A stretch of 64,000 nucleotides of DNA from an uncultured bacterium. GTDB taxonomy: Bacteria > Hydrogenedentota > Hydrogenedentia > Hydrogenedentales > CAILVY01. Shown here one piece after another: positions 52,482 through 62,239 of the stretch (position 1 is its first letter; each line of letters starts with the position of its first letter). Location: assembly GCA_937951485.1 (NCBI GenBank), contig CALEDJ010000006.1, positions 1 through 64,000 on the forward strand, in the 5' to 3' direction. The notes below the pieces were generated by a model. It had not been told where the DNA came from, did not search any database, and saw only the letters and a list, made by a program, of their open reading frames with translations. Position numbers and translations under genes: made by a program.

Positions 52482-53408
52482 TTACTGGATTCCCATGGCT
52501 TTGAGTTCTGCTTCCATTTCCTGCATGGAGAGTACGCCCGTATGGCGGCGCGTTTCCTTGCCGTCCTTATCAAAGAAAATTTGCGTCGGGATGCCCGTCA
52601 CGCCATAGCGCGCCGCGAGGATCGGTTCCTCATTCACATTGATGAAAAGCACCTGCGCTTTGTTTTCGTACTTCTTGCGCAATGCTTCGAGCACCGGCTC
52701 CATCTGTTTGCATGCGAAACAACCCAGGGCGCCGAAATCAACGATGATCGGTATGCCGGCAGCCCGCGCTTTGTCAACAGGATTGTCACGCATTAACGCG
52801 TCTTGTTCCTTCACCCATGCGGCGCACACCAGAATGGGCACGCGCGTGCCGATGCTGCGAACATAGTCGTTGATGGCGCTGCGGCGCTTTTCTTCGCGCA
52901 ACGTCGGCAGAATTATGTCCGTGACATCTTCCACTTTCGCGTCGCCGAAATACATCCGGTAACTTTCGTAGAATGCGGCAATCTCCTCTTCGGTGGGTTC
53001 GGAGGGCGGAACCGCCTTTTCCAGATATGAGAAGATCAGTTCCTCATCTGTCTTGCCGGAAATATCCGCGCCATTTTTCGCCGCATCTTCGCGCGCCAGG
53101 GAACGCAAGATGCCCACTCCAGCCATATTTTCCAGCACGAAAAACGCGCTCTTTTCGAGCATGGGCCGCAAACGTTCGGGCGCCTTCGCCACTTCCGCCC
53201 GCACTTCGTTCACCGCGATTTCATAATCGCCGGATTTCAGTACCAACCCTTCAGGCAACGATGCCGTCCGGGCATGCTGAAGCACGTTGGTGGCGAGACC
53301 GGGATAGGCCTCCTGCAACACCGTCCCCTCGTCTGCGACGCCAACGTCTGGCAGTGCGGCCATGCACGCCGACAAAAGCATCTGTGCAAGGATGCGTGAA
53401 AACGTCAT
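52482..53408 (-). CDS. Periplasmic thioredoxin with SurA/PrsA-like helical N-domain
   Basis: A 308-residue exported protein. The N-terminus (MTFSRILAQMLLSACMAAL) may be a lipoprotein signal with LSAC as lipobox. Residues about 55-190 are helical with ISGKTDEELIFSYLEKAVPPSEPTEEEIAAFYESYRMYF, like the chaperone parts of SurA/PrsA peptidyl-prolyl isomerases. Residues about 190-308 form a thioredoxin domain with C230-F-A-C233 and the cis-Pro in GVTGIPTQIFFD. ATGA overlap with the upstream thioredoxin. Probably a reductant or holder for periplasmic clients reduced via CcdA. Confidence 0.85.
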   Translation of the reverse strand: MTFSRILAQMLLSACMAALPDVGVADEGTVLQEAYPGLATNVLQHARTASLPEGLVLKSGDYEIAVNEVRAEVAKAPERLRPMLEKSAFFVLENMAGVGILRSLAREDAAKNGADISGKTDEELIFSYLEKAVPPSEPTEEEIAAFYESYRMYFGDAKVEDVTDIILPTLREEKRRSAINDYVRSIGTRVPILVCAAWVKEQDALMRDNPVDKARAAGIPIIVDFGALGCFACKQMEPVLEALRKKYENKAQVLFINVNEEPILAARYGVTGIPTQIFFDKDGKETRRHTGVLSMQEMEAELKAMGIQ

Positions 53409-53857
53409 TGTTCTTCTCCATCCGTTTTCCCGGCATCGTTATCGGTAAAGTCAAAGCCCAGTTCTTTCCATTTCCGAAGGATATCCTCCTTGGAATAGAA
53501 GCCCTCGTGCCGGAATAGTTCTTTGCCCGAGGGATCGATGAAGATTTGCGTGGGAATCAGGGTGATCCGATATTGCCTGGCGGCGGCTTGGTTCTCCCAC
53601 ACGTCAATGAATTCGACGATCATGCGGCCGGCGTATTCTTTCTTCAGTTCGTCCAAAATAGGCGCCATCATCCGACATGGAATACATTTTTTGGCGCCGA
53701 GGTCCACCAGCCGGGGAATTTTCGGAGCCGCGTCAGACGCCCCGCCTGCGCCGGTCTCGGCATGCCCTTCGGGTATCTGGCCCTGTTTCATTATCAACGT
53801 TCCAGCGACCGCCAGGACCACGGCGCACATAATGCCGATTTTTACGTACATATTCAT
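53405..53857 (-). CDS. Membrane-anchored thioredoxin-family protein
   Basis: The ATG at 53857 overlaps the previous stop (ATGA), so I prefer it to 53869. It gives 150 residues: an uncleaved-looking membrane anchor (VKIGIMCAVVLAVAGTLIM) and a periplasmic thioredoxin fold with KKCIPCRMMAPILDELKKEY (CxxC at 58-61) and cis-Pro in RITLIPTQIFID. The CIPC site replaces the classic CGPC. Cotranslated with both neighbours; expected to accept electrons from CcdA. Confidence 0.88.
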   Translation of the reverse strand: MNMYVKIGIMCAVVLAVAGTLIMKQGQIPEGHAETGAGGASDAAPKIPRLVDLGAKKCIPCRMMAPILDELKKEYAGRMIVEFIDVWENQAAARQYRITLIPTQIFIDPSGKELFRHEGFYSKEDILRKWKELGFDFTDNDAGKTDGEEQ

Positions 53858-54336
53858 GAACCGAGCCACTCCTCCAGGTTTACGAGGCTTGCACGCACTT
53901 CATCGCGGATGTAAAAACGCATGACCTCGTCATCGTCCAACAAGTCCCATACTTTTGTAAGATTCTTCCAGGAGGTCTCTTTGCCTCCGTGGATTTCCGA
54001 CACCACAACGGATTGAAACTGCAGTTGATAACGGTCGGCATAGTGGGCTTGGTCCGGTTCATCCAGATTCACCGGATACCAGCGCAGTTTGCCTGTCGCC
54101 ATTTCGGAAACAAATTCATCCTCGACCGCCTGGTGCGCCAGCCATTCAATTTTTTGACAGGCTGGACACCGCAGGGTGCGGTGAAAGAAATACACCACAA
54201 CACCGTCCGCCGGGCTGAATACCGGATCGGATTGCACCTCAGCGGACGGACTGCCGCATCCGGCTATGGCAACCACCGAAGTGGCCGACAATAACAGCCA
54301 TTGCCGAAAATATATCGTGTGCGGTTTTCGGTTCAT
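53854..54336 (-). CDS. ArsF-family lipoprotein with CxxC
   Basis: A 160-residue lipoprotein: signal QWLLLSATSVVAIAGCGS with lipobox Cys27. The mature domain begins VVVYFFHRTLRCPACQKIEWLAHQAV, containing C57-P-A-C60, and is thioredoxin-like. This matches the family named nitrophenyl-compound nitroreductase subunit ArsF, often found beside CcdA and small redox peptides in ars clusters. ATGA overlaps at both ends. A periplasmic thiol reductase or arsenic-binding role is inferred. Confidence 0.82.
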   Translation of the reverse strand: MNRKPHTIYFRQWLLLSATSVVAIAGCGSPSAEVQSDPVFSPADGVVVYFFHRTLRCPACQKIEWLAHQAVEDEFVSEMATGKLRWYPVNLDEPDQAHYADRYQLQFQSVVVSEIHGGKETSWKNLTKVWDLLDDDEVMRFYIRDEVRASLVNLEEWLGS

Positions 54337-54566
54337 GCAAGCATTTTCTTGATTTCATCCGCACTGGGCACCTTGCCCGCCACCTTCACCTCGCCGTCCA
54401 CCGCCAGCGCCGGCGTCATCATCACACCAAAGCCCATAATCGCATTAATATCCTTTATCTTCTCGATTTCGTATTCAATGCCCAAGGCCTGCGCCGCCGC
54501 CTCGGCGTGCTCCGCCAGTTTGGTGCATTTCGCGCACCCTGTCCCAAGAATTTGCAACTTCTTCAT
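54333..54566 (-). CDS. Small redox-active disulfide protein (glutaredoxin/thioredoxin-like)
   Basis: A 77-residue cytosolic protein: MKKLQILGTGCAKCTKLAEH has C11-A-K-C14, and VMMTPALAVDGEVKVAGKVPS carries the cis-Pro loop. It is the minimal thioredoxin-like family (MTH895/TM0996 type). AAAGGA lies 9 bases upstream of the ATG at 54566; the in-frame ATG at 54608 overlaps the promoter. It is the first gene of the seven-gene redox/ars transcript and a candidate electron donor or As-thiol carrier. Confidence 0.92.
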   Translation of the reverse strand: MKKLQILGTGCAKCTKLAEHAEAAAQALGIEYEIEKIKDINAIMGFGVMMTPALAVDGEVKVAGKVPSADEIKKMLA

Positions 54567-54608
54567 CGCACTATCCTTTCTTGTGTTTTTCCATTTCTCA
54601 GGGAACAA

Positions 54609-54636
54609 AATGTAACTTTGACCACGACAAAGTCAA
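54609..54636 (-). promoter_or_regulatory. Promoter with embedded operator-like inverted repeat
   Basis: Minus strand TTGACT (54636-54631), 16 bp, TACATT (54614-54609). The spacer is framed by ACTTTG (54615-54620) and CAAAGT (54628-54633), a perfect 6-bp inverted repeat exactly between the two promoter boxes, where a repressor such as ArsR would block polymerase. Confidence 0.65.
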
Positions 54637-54713
54637 GCGACACCCATACATGAGAAAATCCTTATAAATTCCCTTTTACTCAATATGGCTTAATATTTGT
54701 ATAGTATTTCACT

Positions 54714-57700
54714 TTACTGACTTCCGCTTGATGTCTGGATAAGACAATCAACATGTTGAACGACCTTCTTTGTTGATAAGAGGATATACAGACACGGCAT
54801 CAAAAACAGCGCCACAAATACCTCGATCAGAAGGCCGCCGATGGCAGCCATCGCCATGGGTTGTAGCATGTCGCCCCCTTCTTCAAACCCGAAGGCGAGC
54901 GGAATGAATCCAACCAGCACGATAATGGTCGTAATGACACGGGGACGAAGGCGGATTTTTGCCGATTGCAACACGGCTTCGGCTGCGGAGTATCCGCGCT
55001 GTTGCCGCAGATCATTGGCAAAAGTTAGAAGGAGAACACCGTCATTGACCGTCACGGCAACGACAACCAGGACGCCGATGATCACAGTTGCGCCAAGCGG
55101 GAATCCGGTAAGAACCATGATGAAAACCAGACCGGCAAGGCAGAAGGGCACGCTGCCCAGAATAAGGGCGGGCAACTTTATGCTGTTGAACTGCACGGCG
55201 AGCACAATAAACGAGAAAAACACGGCGAATATCAGAATGCTCAACACGGCGCGCTGCATTTCCGCCATCATCTGTGCTTGACCGCCATAATAGATATCAT
55301 AACCCACCGGGCGTTCCAATTTTAAAATGGCTTCTTTCAGTTCAGATAAGGCCTGACCGATGCTTGTGTCCATGACATCCCCGCGAACGATGACCTGCTT
55401 CACCTGGTCTTCCCGAACGATTTCCACAGGCCCGACGGCCTGTTCTACGACGGCCACGTCTTTTAATCGCAAGAAACCTCCGTGGGCGCGATTAAGGGGA
55501 AGGTTCTCCACGTCTCTGCGGCTGATAATTTTGCTTTCGGGTATAACGACCCGGATGTTGTAGTATTCATCTCCATCACGAAACCGGGTGGCGATCGCGC
55601 CGGTGATAAGCGATCGCATCGTATCGGCAATATCGGCGATAGACACACCCAGTTCGGCGGCGCGCGCCCGATCAACACGCACCTGGTATTCAGGCTTTGT
55701 CATGTCCATTGAGACATAGACATTCGTAAAATGGGCCAATTGGTTCATCGCTGCGGCGGTCTGCCGGGCAAGTTCGTAAAGCCTGGAAATATCCTGGCCC
55801 ATGATCTTCACTTCGATGTCGGCGTCACCCAGTTTTCTTATTCCTTTCAACTTCATTTGCATCACCATGGCCATGCCGCCTGGAACTGGAATTTTTCCCA
55901 CAATGGGGCGGAGATACTCAATGTATTGTTGTGTGCTTATTTTTCGGGCGTGACGTGGAATAAGTTGAATGTTCAATTCGCCTTCATTAGCAATCTCATA
56001 GGTGTAAAGGCCCCATACTTTGCCGCCGGCCAATGTAAACAGGCTTTCGATACGTTCATCTTTGCCGATGCTGCGCTCGATTTCCGCCAAAACGCGGTCC
56101 GTCTCCGCCAAAGACGCGCCGGTCGGCAGTTTTACTTTTACCATGATGCGGCCATCGTCCATCTGCGGCAAGAACTCGGTTCCCATTCGGCCCACGAGCA
56201 AGATTGCAAGAAAGAGAACCGCCCCAAAAACAGTAACAACGAGCCAGCGTGCGGCAATCGCTTTTGCCAGCACCCATCCATACCCTTCGGTTACATGTTC
56301 AAAGAATCTTTGAAAACGACTGGTTCTGGTTCTTTGCTCTTTTTTCCCAAGCACCAAGGCGGTCACCATCGGCGTTACCGAGACAGCCGTTATGAGGCTT
56401 ATCAAGACAACGCCTGCGATAACAAGAATCAACTCACGAAATAACAGGCTGACAAGCCCTGGAACAAAAAGAAAAGGCGTAAACAGGGCAAGAAAAGATA
56501 GGGTGGCCGCGACTACCGCCGGCCCGATTTCCGCGGTGGCATCCACCACCATGGGATTGGTCGGGGCTTCGGGATCAATATGGCGCCTTCGCGTGATGTT
56601 TTCTATGACGACAATCGAATTGTCCACCAAGACACCGATGGCGACCACCAATCCGCCCAGTGAAAAGATATTGAGCGAAAACCCCGCCACTTTCATCAGA
56701 CCGAAGTTCACGATGAGAATCAGCGGCAGGGCCAACATGATAACCAGCACCTGCCGCCATGACCCCAGAAACAGCCACACAACAATGATGATCAGAATTG
56801 CCGCTTCAAGTGCGGCATTCCGCACACCGTTCAAGGCGGTGCGAACATAGTCGGCCTGGTTCTCAACCATGCCCAGGGTGATGCCTTCGGGCAATGCGGG
56901 ACCAAGTTCCTTGATCCGCCGGTCAACTGCGTCGGCCACTTGGACCGTGTTTGCATTGGCCTGCTTGAGTACGGACAATTTGACGCAGGGATTGCCGTCG
57001 AGTCGGGTGATGACCCTGACCTCCTCATGGGCATCCAGCACTTCGGCGACATCCCGGACATAGACTTTCGCCTGTCGATCGCGGGTCAGCAGGACATCGC
57101 GAATCTCGTCCAGCGACTGGTATTCGCCCATGGTGCGCGCGATGATTTCCTTTGGTCCCACAGTTACACGGCCGCCAAACTGCTCGATATTCTCTTCGCG
57201 CAGCCGTTTAAGCACATCGGCAAGGCTCAGGTTGAACTTTTCGAGGGCATCGGGATCCAGGTGGACACGGATTTCCCGCTTTAGCCCGCCGACAATCTCC
57301 GTACCTGCCACGCCGGGGACCGCCAGCAACTGATCTTGCAGCCATTCATCCACCCAGGTGCGCAGTTTGACCAGGTCCCATTGGTCGCTGCTGATGGTCA
57401 GTTGCACAATCGGGAGTTGGGAAGGGTCCGCCTTGATGACAACAGGCGGATCTATGTCCGGCGGCAATTGCCGCGCCGCACGGGCCATGGCCGCCAGTGC
57501 GTCCTGATATGCCACGTTCACGTCAACGCCGTATTGAAAATTGACCAATAGTGTGTACATGCCTTCAATGGAAGAAGACTCGAGGTAGTCCAGGTCGTCC
57601 ACAGTGGCCATTTGGCGTTCCAAGGGATCGGCGATATTCTTGTCAATCTCCTCCGGCGTTGCCCCGCGCCACCAGATGTGGACCTTGATCATGGGGTACG

Positions 57701-57821
57701 TAATGTCTGGCAGAAAATCCACCGGAATCGCCCAAAAACCATACAACCCCAGCACCACCAGCGCCACGACAATGGCGCTGGTGGCCAGCCGGCGGTTTAC
57801 GGAATAATGGGTTATCTTCAT
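54714..57821 (-). CDS. RND efflux pump, inner-membrane subunit (HAE1-like)
   Basis: A 1035-residue proton-driven exporter with the usual 12-helix, two-fold repeated plan: helix 1 after MKITHYSVNRRLATSAIVVALVVLGLYGFWAIPVDFLPDITYP, large periplasmic loops (about 35-330 and 545-850), and TM4 with GVLVDNSIVVIENITRRR, the proton-relay region. It is AcrB/MdtB-like by N-terminal sequence; heavy-metal CzcA features are not obvious. It overlaps the fusion-protein gene by ATGA and ends the TolC-MFP-RND unit. Substrate unknown; context suggests metalloid or its thiol conjugates. Confidence 0.93.
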   Translation of the reverse strand: MKITHYSVNRRLATSAIVVALVVLGLYGFWAIPVDFLPDITYPMIKVHIWWRGATPEEIDKNIADPLERQMATVDDLDYLESSSIEGMYTLLVNFQYGVDVNVAYQDALAAMARAARQLPPDIDPPVVIKADPSQLPIVQLTISSDQWDLVKLRTWVDEWLQDQLLAVPGVAGTEIVGGLKREIRVHLDPDALEKFNLSLADVLKRLREENIEQFGGRVTVGPKEIIARTMGEYQSLDEIRDVLLTRDRQAKVYVRDVAEVLDAHEEVRVITRLDGNPCVKLSVLKQANANTVQVADAVDRRIKELGPALPEGITLGMVENQADYVRTALNGVRNAALEAAILIIIVVWLFLGSWRQVLVIMLALPLILIVNFGLMKVAGFSLNIFSLGGLVVAIGVLVDNSIVVIENITRRRHIDPEAPTNPMVVDATAEIGPAVVAATLSFLALFTPFLFVPGLVSLLFRELILVIAGVVLISLITAVSVTPMVTALVLGKKEQRTRTSRFQRFFEHVTEGYGWVLAKAIAARWLVVTVFGAVLFLAILLVGRMGTEFLPQMDDGRIMVKVKLPTGASLAETDRVLAEIERSIGKDERIESLFTLAGGKVWGLYTYEIANEGELNIQLIPRHARKISTQQYIEYLRPIVGKIPVPGGMAMVMQMKLKGIRKLGDADIEVKIMGQDISRLYELARQTAAAMNQLAHFTNVYVSMDMTKPEYQVRVDRARAAELGVSIADIADTMRSLITGAIATRFRDGDEYYNIRVVIPESKIISRRDVENLPLNRAHGGFLRLKDVAVVEQAVGPVEIVREDQVKQVIVRGDVMDTSIGQALSELKEAILKLERPVGYDIYYGGQAQMMAEMQRAVLSILIFAVFFSFIVLAVQFNSIKLPALILGSVPFCLAGLVFIMVLTGFPLGATVIIGVLVVVAVTVNDGVLLLTFANDLRQQRGYSAAEAVLQSAKIRLRPRVITTIIVLVGFIPLAFGFEEGGDMLQPMAMAAIGGLLIEVFVALFLMPCLYILLSTKKVVQHVDCLIQTSSGSQ

Positions 57822-59173
57822 TGGCCCGAATCTTTGGTGGGTTGCGGTTTCCCCGTCCCGCCGGGCGTTTCCTTCGCCTGGCTTGCGCCCGCACCAGGCG
57901 GGGAACCGGACAAACGAATTTCGGCACCGTCCTTGAGTCGTTCCTGGCCCGACACAATGACCTTTTCGCCTGCTTGCACCCCCGATACAATCTGAATACG
58001 CGCGCCATCTTCAATACCGATTTGGACGCTGCGTTGTACACATTTTCCGTCTTCGGCGACAAACACGACCGTGGCGCCTGAAGGCGAAATCACAACCGCT
58101 TGAACCGGCACGGTGATGGCGTCGGCAACCTCTTCCAGAATCAATCGAACACGTCCGAACATGCCGGGCGACAATGTGATGTTTTCCTGAAGCGCCAGTT
58201 CGATGGTTCGGGTTCTCATCCGCGGGTCCAATTCAGGAAACACGCGGACGACTTGCGCGGACAATGTCTTTCCGGGCATTGCGTCAAGGCGGAGTTGCGC
58301 CTTCATGCCTTGTTGCACCGCGGAGGCATATGATTCGGGCACGGCGCAACGGATGACCAGCGAGGACAGATCGGCCATTTCAAGAAGAGGCGTTCTCACG
58401 GACGCCATATCCCCCCTGCGCGCGAAGACCTTCGTGATGGTTCCGGTAAAAGGCGCCGTGATGAGGCATTCGTTCAGGCGCGCCTGTGCCAGTTCCAGTT
58501 TGGCGGCGGCTTCTTTCACCACCGCTTCCTGAACGCCGATGGCAGTGGGCGTAAAACCCGACTCGAGCATTTCGAGATGCTTGCGGGCGGCATTCAGTTT
58601 TGCTTCCGCGGCCGTCTGCCTGACACGCGCCTTTTCAATCTCCTCACCCGGCAGGGCGCCGCTCTCCACCAGTTGCATGATACGCGCCAAATCGCTTTTT
58701 TCAAATTCGGCGCTTTCCGCGGCTTCCCGGACACTCTGGCGGGCCTTTTCGATTTCCTCCGGCCGCGTGCCGGCTTTCAGGTCATCCAACTTCGCCCTGG
58801 CCACGGCCAAGGCGGCTTCTGCGGCCTTGACCTCCGCCCGATACATTTCCCGCTCAATTTCAATCAATTTTTCGCCCGCCTCAACCTGATCTCCCTCCCG
58901 CCAGGGACAAAATGCGATGGGACCTTCGACCGTGGCGCTGATCTGTATTGATTCCACCGGCACAACTTCGGCCGTCAGGTCCAGGGAACGGACAATGTCA
59001 GCAGGGGCCGCTGTTTCAACGGCAACCAGCGGCACACGCCGTTGCGGCGGCGCGGCGCTTTCGCCACTGCCGCATCCCATCGAAATGAAAGCAAAGAGAA
59101 AAACTATCAGCAGCGCGGTGCAAGCGCCTATTCCAAGCCGTTTGCATCGTTCTATGCGTTGGTGCGTGTTCAT
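57818..59173 (-). CDS. RND periplasmic membrane fusion lipoprotein
   Basis: A 451-residue adaptor between pump and TolC. Signal with lipobox FAFISMGCGS (C34), then the beta-barrel/lipoyl start VPVESIQISATVEGPIAFCPWREGDQVEAGEKLIEIE, a long alpha-hairpin (about 110-235, Ala/Glu/Arg-rich), the return lipoyl half ITAPFTGTITKVFARRGDMASVRTPLLEM, and a C-terminal membrane-proximal domain. Ends Pro/Gly-rich. ATGA overlaps on both sides make TolC, MFP and RND a tightly coupled set. Confidence 0.93.
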   Translation of the reverse strand: MNTHQRIERCKRLGIGACTALLIVFLFAFISMGCGSGESAAPPQRRVPLVAVETAAPADIVRSLDLTAEVVPVESIQISATVEGPIAFCPWREGDQVEAGEKLIEIEREMYRAEVKAAEAALAVARAKLDDLKAGTRPEEIEKARQSVREAAESAEFEKSDLARIMQLVESGALPGEEIEKARVRQTAAEAKLNAARKHLEMLESGFTPTAIGVQEAVVKEAAAKLELAQARLNECLITAPFTGTITKVFARRGDMASVRTPLLEMADLSSLVIRCAVPESYASAVQQGMKAQLRLDAMPGKTLSAQVVRVFPELDPRMRTRTIELALQENITLSPGMFGRVRLILEEVADAITVPVQAVVISPSGATVVFVAEDGKCVQRSVQIGIEDGARIQIVSGVQAGEKVIVSGQERLKDGAEIRLSGSPPGAGASQAKETPGGTGKPQPTKDSGQ

Positions 59174-60801
59174 TGCATGTATTCCCCCGAAGCCAGTTGA
59201 ACTTGGGCCTTGGCGATGCTGTAATCCGCCAGTGCGCGGTAATAACTTGTCTGCGCATTAAGCAACGCGGCTTGTGCATCGAGCACATCCACGATGGCGC
59301 CTTTTCCAAGATCATATTTCTGGCGCTCTATCCGCAGACTTTCTTCCGCTTCCGCGATGCTTTCCCGGCTTACCGCAACGCGTTCCCGCGCGGAATTCAC
59401 ATTCAACACCGCCGTTTCAACCTCAAGTTCTATCTGCAGTTCAAGTTTACGCAAGCGCTGTTGCGCCGCGTGCAGCCGGGCGCGTTCCCGAGCGATCTGA
59501 GCCCGAATCCGGCCGCCGGTAAAGACGGGCACATCAACGGTGACCCCGACGCGACCCACATCCTCGAGAGCATCTGCGGCCTTGGTGCTCGATGGTGTAT
59601 AACGCTGTGAAGTCATTCCCTGGGGACCCCAGGTGGAAGACAACGAACCGCCGCCGACGGGAACGGTTCTTGTAAGCGATGGATTGCCGCTCGCATCAAT
59701 TCCAACGGAACGTGAACTGGCCGAATAAGGCGCGCCGTTGCCGTCAATTCCCCAACGTATCCCGTAGGCACCTTCCAGCGAGACTTGTGGTTCCCGCTCA
59801 CCCCGCGCGATGTCCACTCGCCTGGCTTGTGCTTCCAACGCTGATATTGCTGCGGCGTAATCTTTGCGCTGTCTGAAGGCGCGCGCGACAATTTCTTGCA
59901 GATTTTCGATATGTTCCATGTCCGACCCGGGAAGTTCACCTGAAATATCCACTTCAGCCGCGAGACCTTTTTCAAGTCCCATTAGATTCGCCAGCACCCG
60001 ATGTTGAACTTCATAGACGTTCTTTTCCTGAAGCACTTGGTGCTCCAAGGACGCGAGACGGACCTCCGTGCGCATCGCATCCACTTTGGCCGCCTTTTGG
60101 GCTGAAATGAGATGATGAACACGCTCCAGGTGCTGGGCGAGCACGTTGCGGGAAAACTCCAGGGATTCGACAACATGCCGCTGCGCCAGAATGGCATAAT
60201 ACGTGCTCGTTACGCTGAAAATGAGTTCCTCTCTTGTGCGCGCCAGCCGTTGCTCCGCGGCCAGATCAAGCAACTCTGCGGCCCGGATTTCATTGACGAT
60301 TCGGCCGCCGGCATAAAGCGGCAGGCGCAGTACGAGGTCTCCGGAAACAATATTTCTGGTGAAGAAGGTCGCCTGTCCTGGGCCCATGGGCGGCACCAGG
60401 CGCTGATCATCCTGATAATGGAAATAACTTCCTGTGAAGTTAAGACTGGGCCAGCGCCGTGCGGCGCTGATTGTTATGTCCGACGCGGCTGCGGCTGCGT
60501 CCCATCTTTCAGCGGACAACTGCGGATTGTTCCGAAGCGCTATCGCGATGCATGTGTCAAGCGACAACGCTGTTGGCAGGGAGTCAAGACCCACGGCCTC
60601 CTCCATGGTCTCGGCGATGCCTGCATCGGGCGGGGTGGGCGGCGTCAGAAACGGTATCGTCGAACTTCGCGGGGCACTGTGCAGCGCGGTGGGCGCTATC
60701 GAGACACACCCAGCGCCCATGATCGTCAGTACTGTGCATATCAGAATTATCATGAAATAAATGGATATAATTGAGAAGACCTTCCCATCAAACTCATCCA
60801 T
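59170..60801 (-). CDS. TolC-family outer membrane efflux protein
   Basis: A 543-residue outer-membrane factor with an N-terminal hydrophobic signal ending IMGAGCVSIAP (possible lipidated C32). It shows the doubled TolC pattern: LSLDTCIAIALRNNPQLSAERWDAAAAASDITISAARRWPSLNFTGSYF and, in the second half, VGVTVDVPVFTGGRIRAQIARERARL. It ends IVDVLDAQAALLNAQTSYYRALADYSIAKAQVQLASGEY. SD-like AGGAAAG precedes. It forms the exit duct for the RND pump encoded next to it; 15 bp from the permease gene. Confidence 0.93.
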   Translation of the reverse strand: MDEFDGKVFSIISIYFMIILICTVLTIMGAGCVSIAPTALHSAPRSSTIPFLTPPTPPDAGIAETMEEAVGLDSLPTALSLDTCIAIALRNNPQLSAERWDAAAAASDITISAARRWPSLNFTGSYFHYQDDQRLVPPMGPGQATFFTRNIVSGDLVLRLPLYAGGRIVNEIRAAELLDLAAEQRLARTREELIFSVTSTYYAILAQRHVVESLEFSRNVLAQHLERVHHLISAQKAAKVDAMRTEVRLASLEHQVLQEKNVYEVQHRVLANLMGLEKGLAAEVDISGELPGSDMEHIENLQEIVARAFRQRKDYAAAISALEAQARRVDIARGEREPQVSLEGAYGIRWGIDGNGAPYSASSRSVGIDASGNPSLTRTVPVGGGSLSSTWGPQGMTSQRYTPSSTKAADALEDVGRVGVTVDVPVFTGGRIRAQIARERARLHAAQQRLRKLELQIELEVETAVLNVNSARERVAVSRESIAEAEESLRIERQKYDLGKGAIVDVLDAQAALLNAQTSYYRALADYSIAKAQVQLASGEYMQ

Positions 60802-60816
60802 TGCGCCAGCGCTTTC

Positions 60817-62115
60817 CTAATGGAAAAACCCGAAAATCATCCCCGCGACAGTGGACATCACCACCACCAGCCCGATATATATCAGGGTCTTTTTCGTACC
60901 CATGATGCTACGGATGACCAGCATGTTCGGCAGGGAGAGCGCCGGCCCCGCCAAAAGAAGGGCCAAGGCCGGACCTTTACCCATGCCGGCGCCGATCAGT
61001 CCCTGAAGTATCGGCACTTCCGTCAGGGTGGCGAAATACATGAACGCGCCGACGACCGCCGCCAGCAGGTTCGCCCGGAAGGAGTTGCCGCCCACGGCCC
61101 ATTCCACCCACCCGGAAGGGATCAACCCCTCGTGGCCGGGACGCCCCAGCAATGCCCCCGCCGCCAATACGCCCAGGAAAAGCAGGGGCAGAATCTGTTT
61201 TGCAAACCCCCAAGTCGTCTCGAACCATTGTTCCATTTCCCCGCGTGTCGTCAAAGTAATCACGGCCAGGCCCGCCGCGCCCGCCGTAAACGCCCAGACA
61301 GGACGGTCCGGAAGGATCAGCGCCAGCACCGCGACAACAACGGCCGTCAGCGCGATTTTCCACCAAGGTATTGCAAACCAGCGCCCGAGCATTGCGCCCA
61401 AGGCTGCGCCGCAGGCGGCGGTAATGATCCACTTCCAGGCGAAGACGGCCTGCCAGAATCCTTCGGCCTGCGCAGGCGCGCCCCAGTTCGCAAAAACAAG
61501 AATGCCGACCATGGATGCGAAGTAGGCGGTGTTCTGCCATAGAGGACGCGTCGTTTGCGGTGGCGCCGCAAAACGCTGCGCGGCCGCTTTCGCATGCTCT
61601 TCCCGGCGGTAAATGAGATGCATGCACAGACCGATGAGAATGCTGAACACGATGGCGCCGACCGCCCGCGCAATGCCGATATCCGTGCCCAGGACACGCG
61701 CCGTCAGAATGATAGCGAGCACATTGATTGCCGGGCCGGAGTACAGAAACGCCGTGGCCGGTCCCAGTCCTGCGCCCATCCGGTAAATCCCCCCGAAAAG
61801 CGGCAACACCGTGCATGAGCAAACCGCCAGCACCGTGCCCGACACCGATGCCACGCCATACGCGACACCCTTGTGCGCGTCCGCGCCCAGATACTTCATG
61901 ACCGATGCCTGGCTGACGAACACGCCGATGGCGCCCGCAATGAAAAAGGCGGGCACCAGGCAAAGCAACACATGTTCCTCGGCATACCATCGCACCAGAT
62001 GCAGGGCTTCCAGCACGGCGTTGTCAAAACGCGCCTCACCGACCGGCAAATGAAGCGCGATCAGAAAGCCGAACAGCAACAAGGCCGCCGGTTTCCATTC
62101 TTCCTTCCACTGCAT
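60817..62115 (-). CDS. ArsP/DUF318-type permease
   Basis: From the ATG at 62115 (GAGGAG upstream) the protein has 432 residues and about ten helices in two related halves. The first half has VSGTVLAVCSCTVLPLFGGIYRMGAGLGPATAFLYSGPAINVLAIILT, the second FATLTEVPILQGLIGAGMGKGPALALLLAGPALSLPNMLVI. This pattern defines the DUF318 permease family, which includes ArsP, an exporter of trivalent organoarsenicals. The CSC pair matches a metalloid-thiol role. It lies between arsR and the tripartite pump. Confidence 0.88.
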   Translation of the reverse strand: MQWKEEWKPAALLLFGFLIALHLPVGEARFDNAVLEALHLVRWYAEEHVLLCLVPAFFIAGAIGVFVSQASVMKYLGADAHKGVAYGVASVSGTVLAVCSCTVLPLFGGIYRMGAGLGPATAFLYSGPAINVLAIILTARVLGTDIGIARAVGAIVFSILIGLCMHLIYRREEHAKAAAQRFAAPPQTTRPLWQNTAYFASMVGILVFANWGAPAQAEGFWQAVFAWKWIITAACGAALGAMLGRWFAIPWWKIALTAVVVAVLALILPDRPVWAFTAGAAGLAVITLTTRGEMEQWFETTWGFAKQILPLLFLGVLAAGALLGRPGHEGLIPSGWVEWAVGGNSFRANLLAAVVGAFMYFATLTEVPILQGLIGAGMGKGPALALLLAGPALSLPNMLVIRSIMGTKKTLIYIGLVVVMSTVAGMIFGFFH

Positions 62116-62175
62116 ATGGTTAGATTCTCCTCGCCGTATGGGGCGCCGCAGCACGCCTGTAATTGGTCGCCTGCC

Positions 62176-62190
62176 ATATTTGCCAAATAT
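62176..62190. promoter_or_regulatory. Second operator candidate between arsR and the permease
   Basis: ATATTTG-C-CAAATAT is a perfect 15-bp palindrome. On the minus strand it reads GAATATTTGG, the same 10 bases found inside the arsR promoter spacer, so the same repressor could bind both. Confidence 0.5.
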
Positions 62191-62239
62191 TCATGTATCG
62201 GATATTCACTTCATCTTGTCGCCGATGGAATCGCTGCGG

